Positions 63,432 to 64,000 of a stretch of 64,000 nt of DNA are shown here, one piece after another. The notes below the pieces were generated by a model, which ran no database searches, was not told the DNA's origin, and saw nothing but the letters and a program-made list of their open reading frames with translations. The stretch's first letter is position 1. Every line of letters starts with the position of its first letter. Both the position numbers and the translations under genes were made by a program. The stretch comes from CAWAND01 sp963797485 (GTDB lineage Bacteria > Chloroflexota > Anaerolineae > Anaerolineales > E44-bin32): assembly GCA_963797485.1 (NCBI GenBank), contig CAWCPF010000003.1:1364001-1428000 (forward strand), written 5' to 3'.

Positions 63432-64000
63432 ATGGGTGAGTTCGCCACGATTAACGGTGCCAGGCTGTACCACGAATCCGCCGGCCGCGGTGAGCCGGTG
63501 GTGCTGATCCATGGCTTCACCCTCGACACCCGCATGTGGGACGATCAGGTCCCGGCGCTCGAGGACCACCATCGCGTGGTGCGCTACGACATGCGCGGCT
63601 TCGGTCAATCCGATGTTCCCGCCCAGTCGGCCTACTCGCAGATCGACGACCTGGCCTGGCTGATGGATGCCCTTGGGTTGGACAATGCTCACCTGGTGGG
63701 GCAGTCGCGGGGCGGGGCGGTGGCCATCGATTTTGCGCTCACCCATCCCGATCGAGTCGACCGGCTGGTCCTGATCGACACCGTTCTGGGAGGCTTCCAG
63801 TGGTCGCCCGAACTGGCAGCCCGCGATGGTCTAGTGTGGGAGGAGGCCGGCCGCGGTGGGGTGGAAGCCGCCAGGCAATCCTGGCTTACGCACCCTCTGT
63901 TCGCGCCCGCGCTTGCCAATCCGGCCGTGGCTGAGCGCCTGCGCCGGATCGTGGGCAATTACTCTGGCTGGCACTTTGTCAATGCCAACCCGGAGGTCTA
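63432..64000 (+). CDS. Alpha/beta hydrolase, 3' end outside window
   Basis: 189 residues visible from ATG 63432 (GGAGG about ten bases upstream), open to the window edge. HGFTLDTRMWDDQVPAL is the oxyanion region, RVVRYDMRGFGQSD is typical of the family, and the nucleophile is in LVGQSRGGAVAI (Ser about 94). It resembles 3-oxoadipate-enol-lactonase or haloperoxidase-like esterases. The acid and His residues lie beyond the visible part. Confidence 0.88.
   Translation, partial: MGEFATINGARLYHESAGRGEPVVLIHGFTLDTRMWDDQVPALEDHHRVVRYDMRGFGQSDVPAQSAYSQIDDLAWLMDALGLDNAHLVGQSRGGAVAIDFALTHPDRVDRLVLIDTVLGGFQWSPELAARDGLVWEEAGRGGVEAARQSWLTHPLFAPALANPAVAERLRRIVGNYSGWHFVNANPEV

Noticed and set aside
1..64000. 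CRISPR arrays, insertion sequences and prophage
   Set aside because: No regular direct-repeat arrays, transposase, integrase or phage structural genes were seen on reading both strands.

Overview
The window is GC-rich bacterial chromosome, densely coded on both strands. It suits a member of the Chloroflexota, most like the Anaerolineae. Pointers are the Pro/Thr linker (repeats of the PTSTSTPGPP type) in a receptor Ser/Thr kinase, ATPase-TPR signalling proteins, DevS/DevR-like two-component proteins beside universal stress and CBS proteins, pyruvate and 2-oxoacid ferredoxin oxidoreductases, and many small membrane proteins. The assignment is inference; there is no rRNA or other marker to settle it.

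Layout. 0-4.4 kb: 3' part of an ATPase-TPR protein, a remnant of a second copy, and a cyclic-nucleotide-domain histidine kinase, all broken by indels. 4.4-8.4 kb (minus): tandem UspA protein, Na/Pi-type transporter, thioredoxin-fold DUF255 protein. 8.5-18 kb: mostly housekeeping: vanZ-like, scpA, zinc-ribbon protein, thioredoxin, fabF-fabH, an SDR protein, a GNAT + enolase-superfamily racemase pair, VTT membrane protein, cyclophilin, uridine kinase, tRNA-Thr(CGT). 18.4-25.1 kb: GT4 glycosyltransferase, YdcF-like protein, GH15 glucoamylase-like enzyme, aldo-keto reductase, aldehyde dehydrogenase. 25.2-42.3 kb: a redox and low-oxygen island: UspA, an atypical receiver, two CBS proteins, a DevS/DevR-like pair, alanine dehydrogenase, CoA-transferase, pyruvate:ferredoxin oxidoreductase, and a kor operon (ferredoxin, alpha, a GyrI-like protein, beta, gamma, a small Cys protein). 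It ends with a thioredoxin-reductase-like flavoprotein and a truncated complex-I/hydrogenase-like fragment. 42.7-47.3 kb: PLP aminotransferase, then an OmpR-type two-component locus with two small envelope proteins. 48-55 kb: diheme cytochrome c, membrane proteins, a decayed response regulator, a Ser/Thr kinase, a diguanylate cyclase, an AP2-domain protein and hypotheticals. 55.6-61.4 kb: a TetR-controlled MacB/LolCDE-like ABC efflux operon with a strong promoter and operator. 61.6-64 kb: alpha/beta hydrolases, a DUF3592 protein and a broken DinB gene.

How the parts may work together. Three copies of an 18-bp inverted repeat (TTGTGAA-N4-TTCACAA) and two near matches fit the operator of the NADH-sensing repressor Rex. 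They lie near the aldehyde dehydrogenase, the flavoprotein/aminotransferase divergence, the membrane gene after the cytochrome, and a DUF3592 gene. With the PFOR/KOR, alanine dehydrogenase and CoA-transferase genes, this suggests that redox balance is the theme of the central half of the window. Around 44-45 kb two promoters share the same direct-repeat box at the same distance from the -10 element, as expected for targets of the adjacent OmpR-type regulator.

Data quality. At least 13 conserved genes change frame once or twice, mostly by one apparent extra base, and two conserved reading frames carry an in-frame TAG. Such density in otherwise intact genes points first to assembly or sequencing indels, so these genes are described as single broken units and should be checked against reads.
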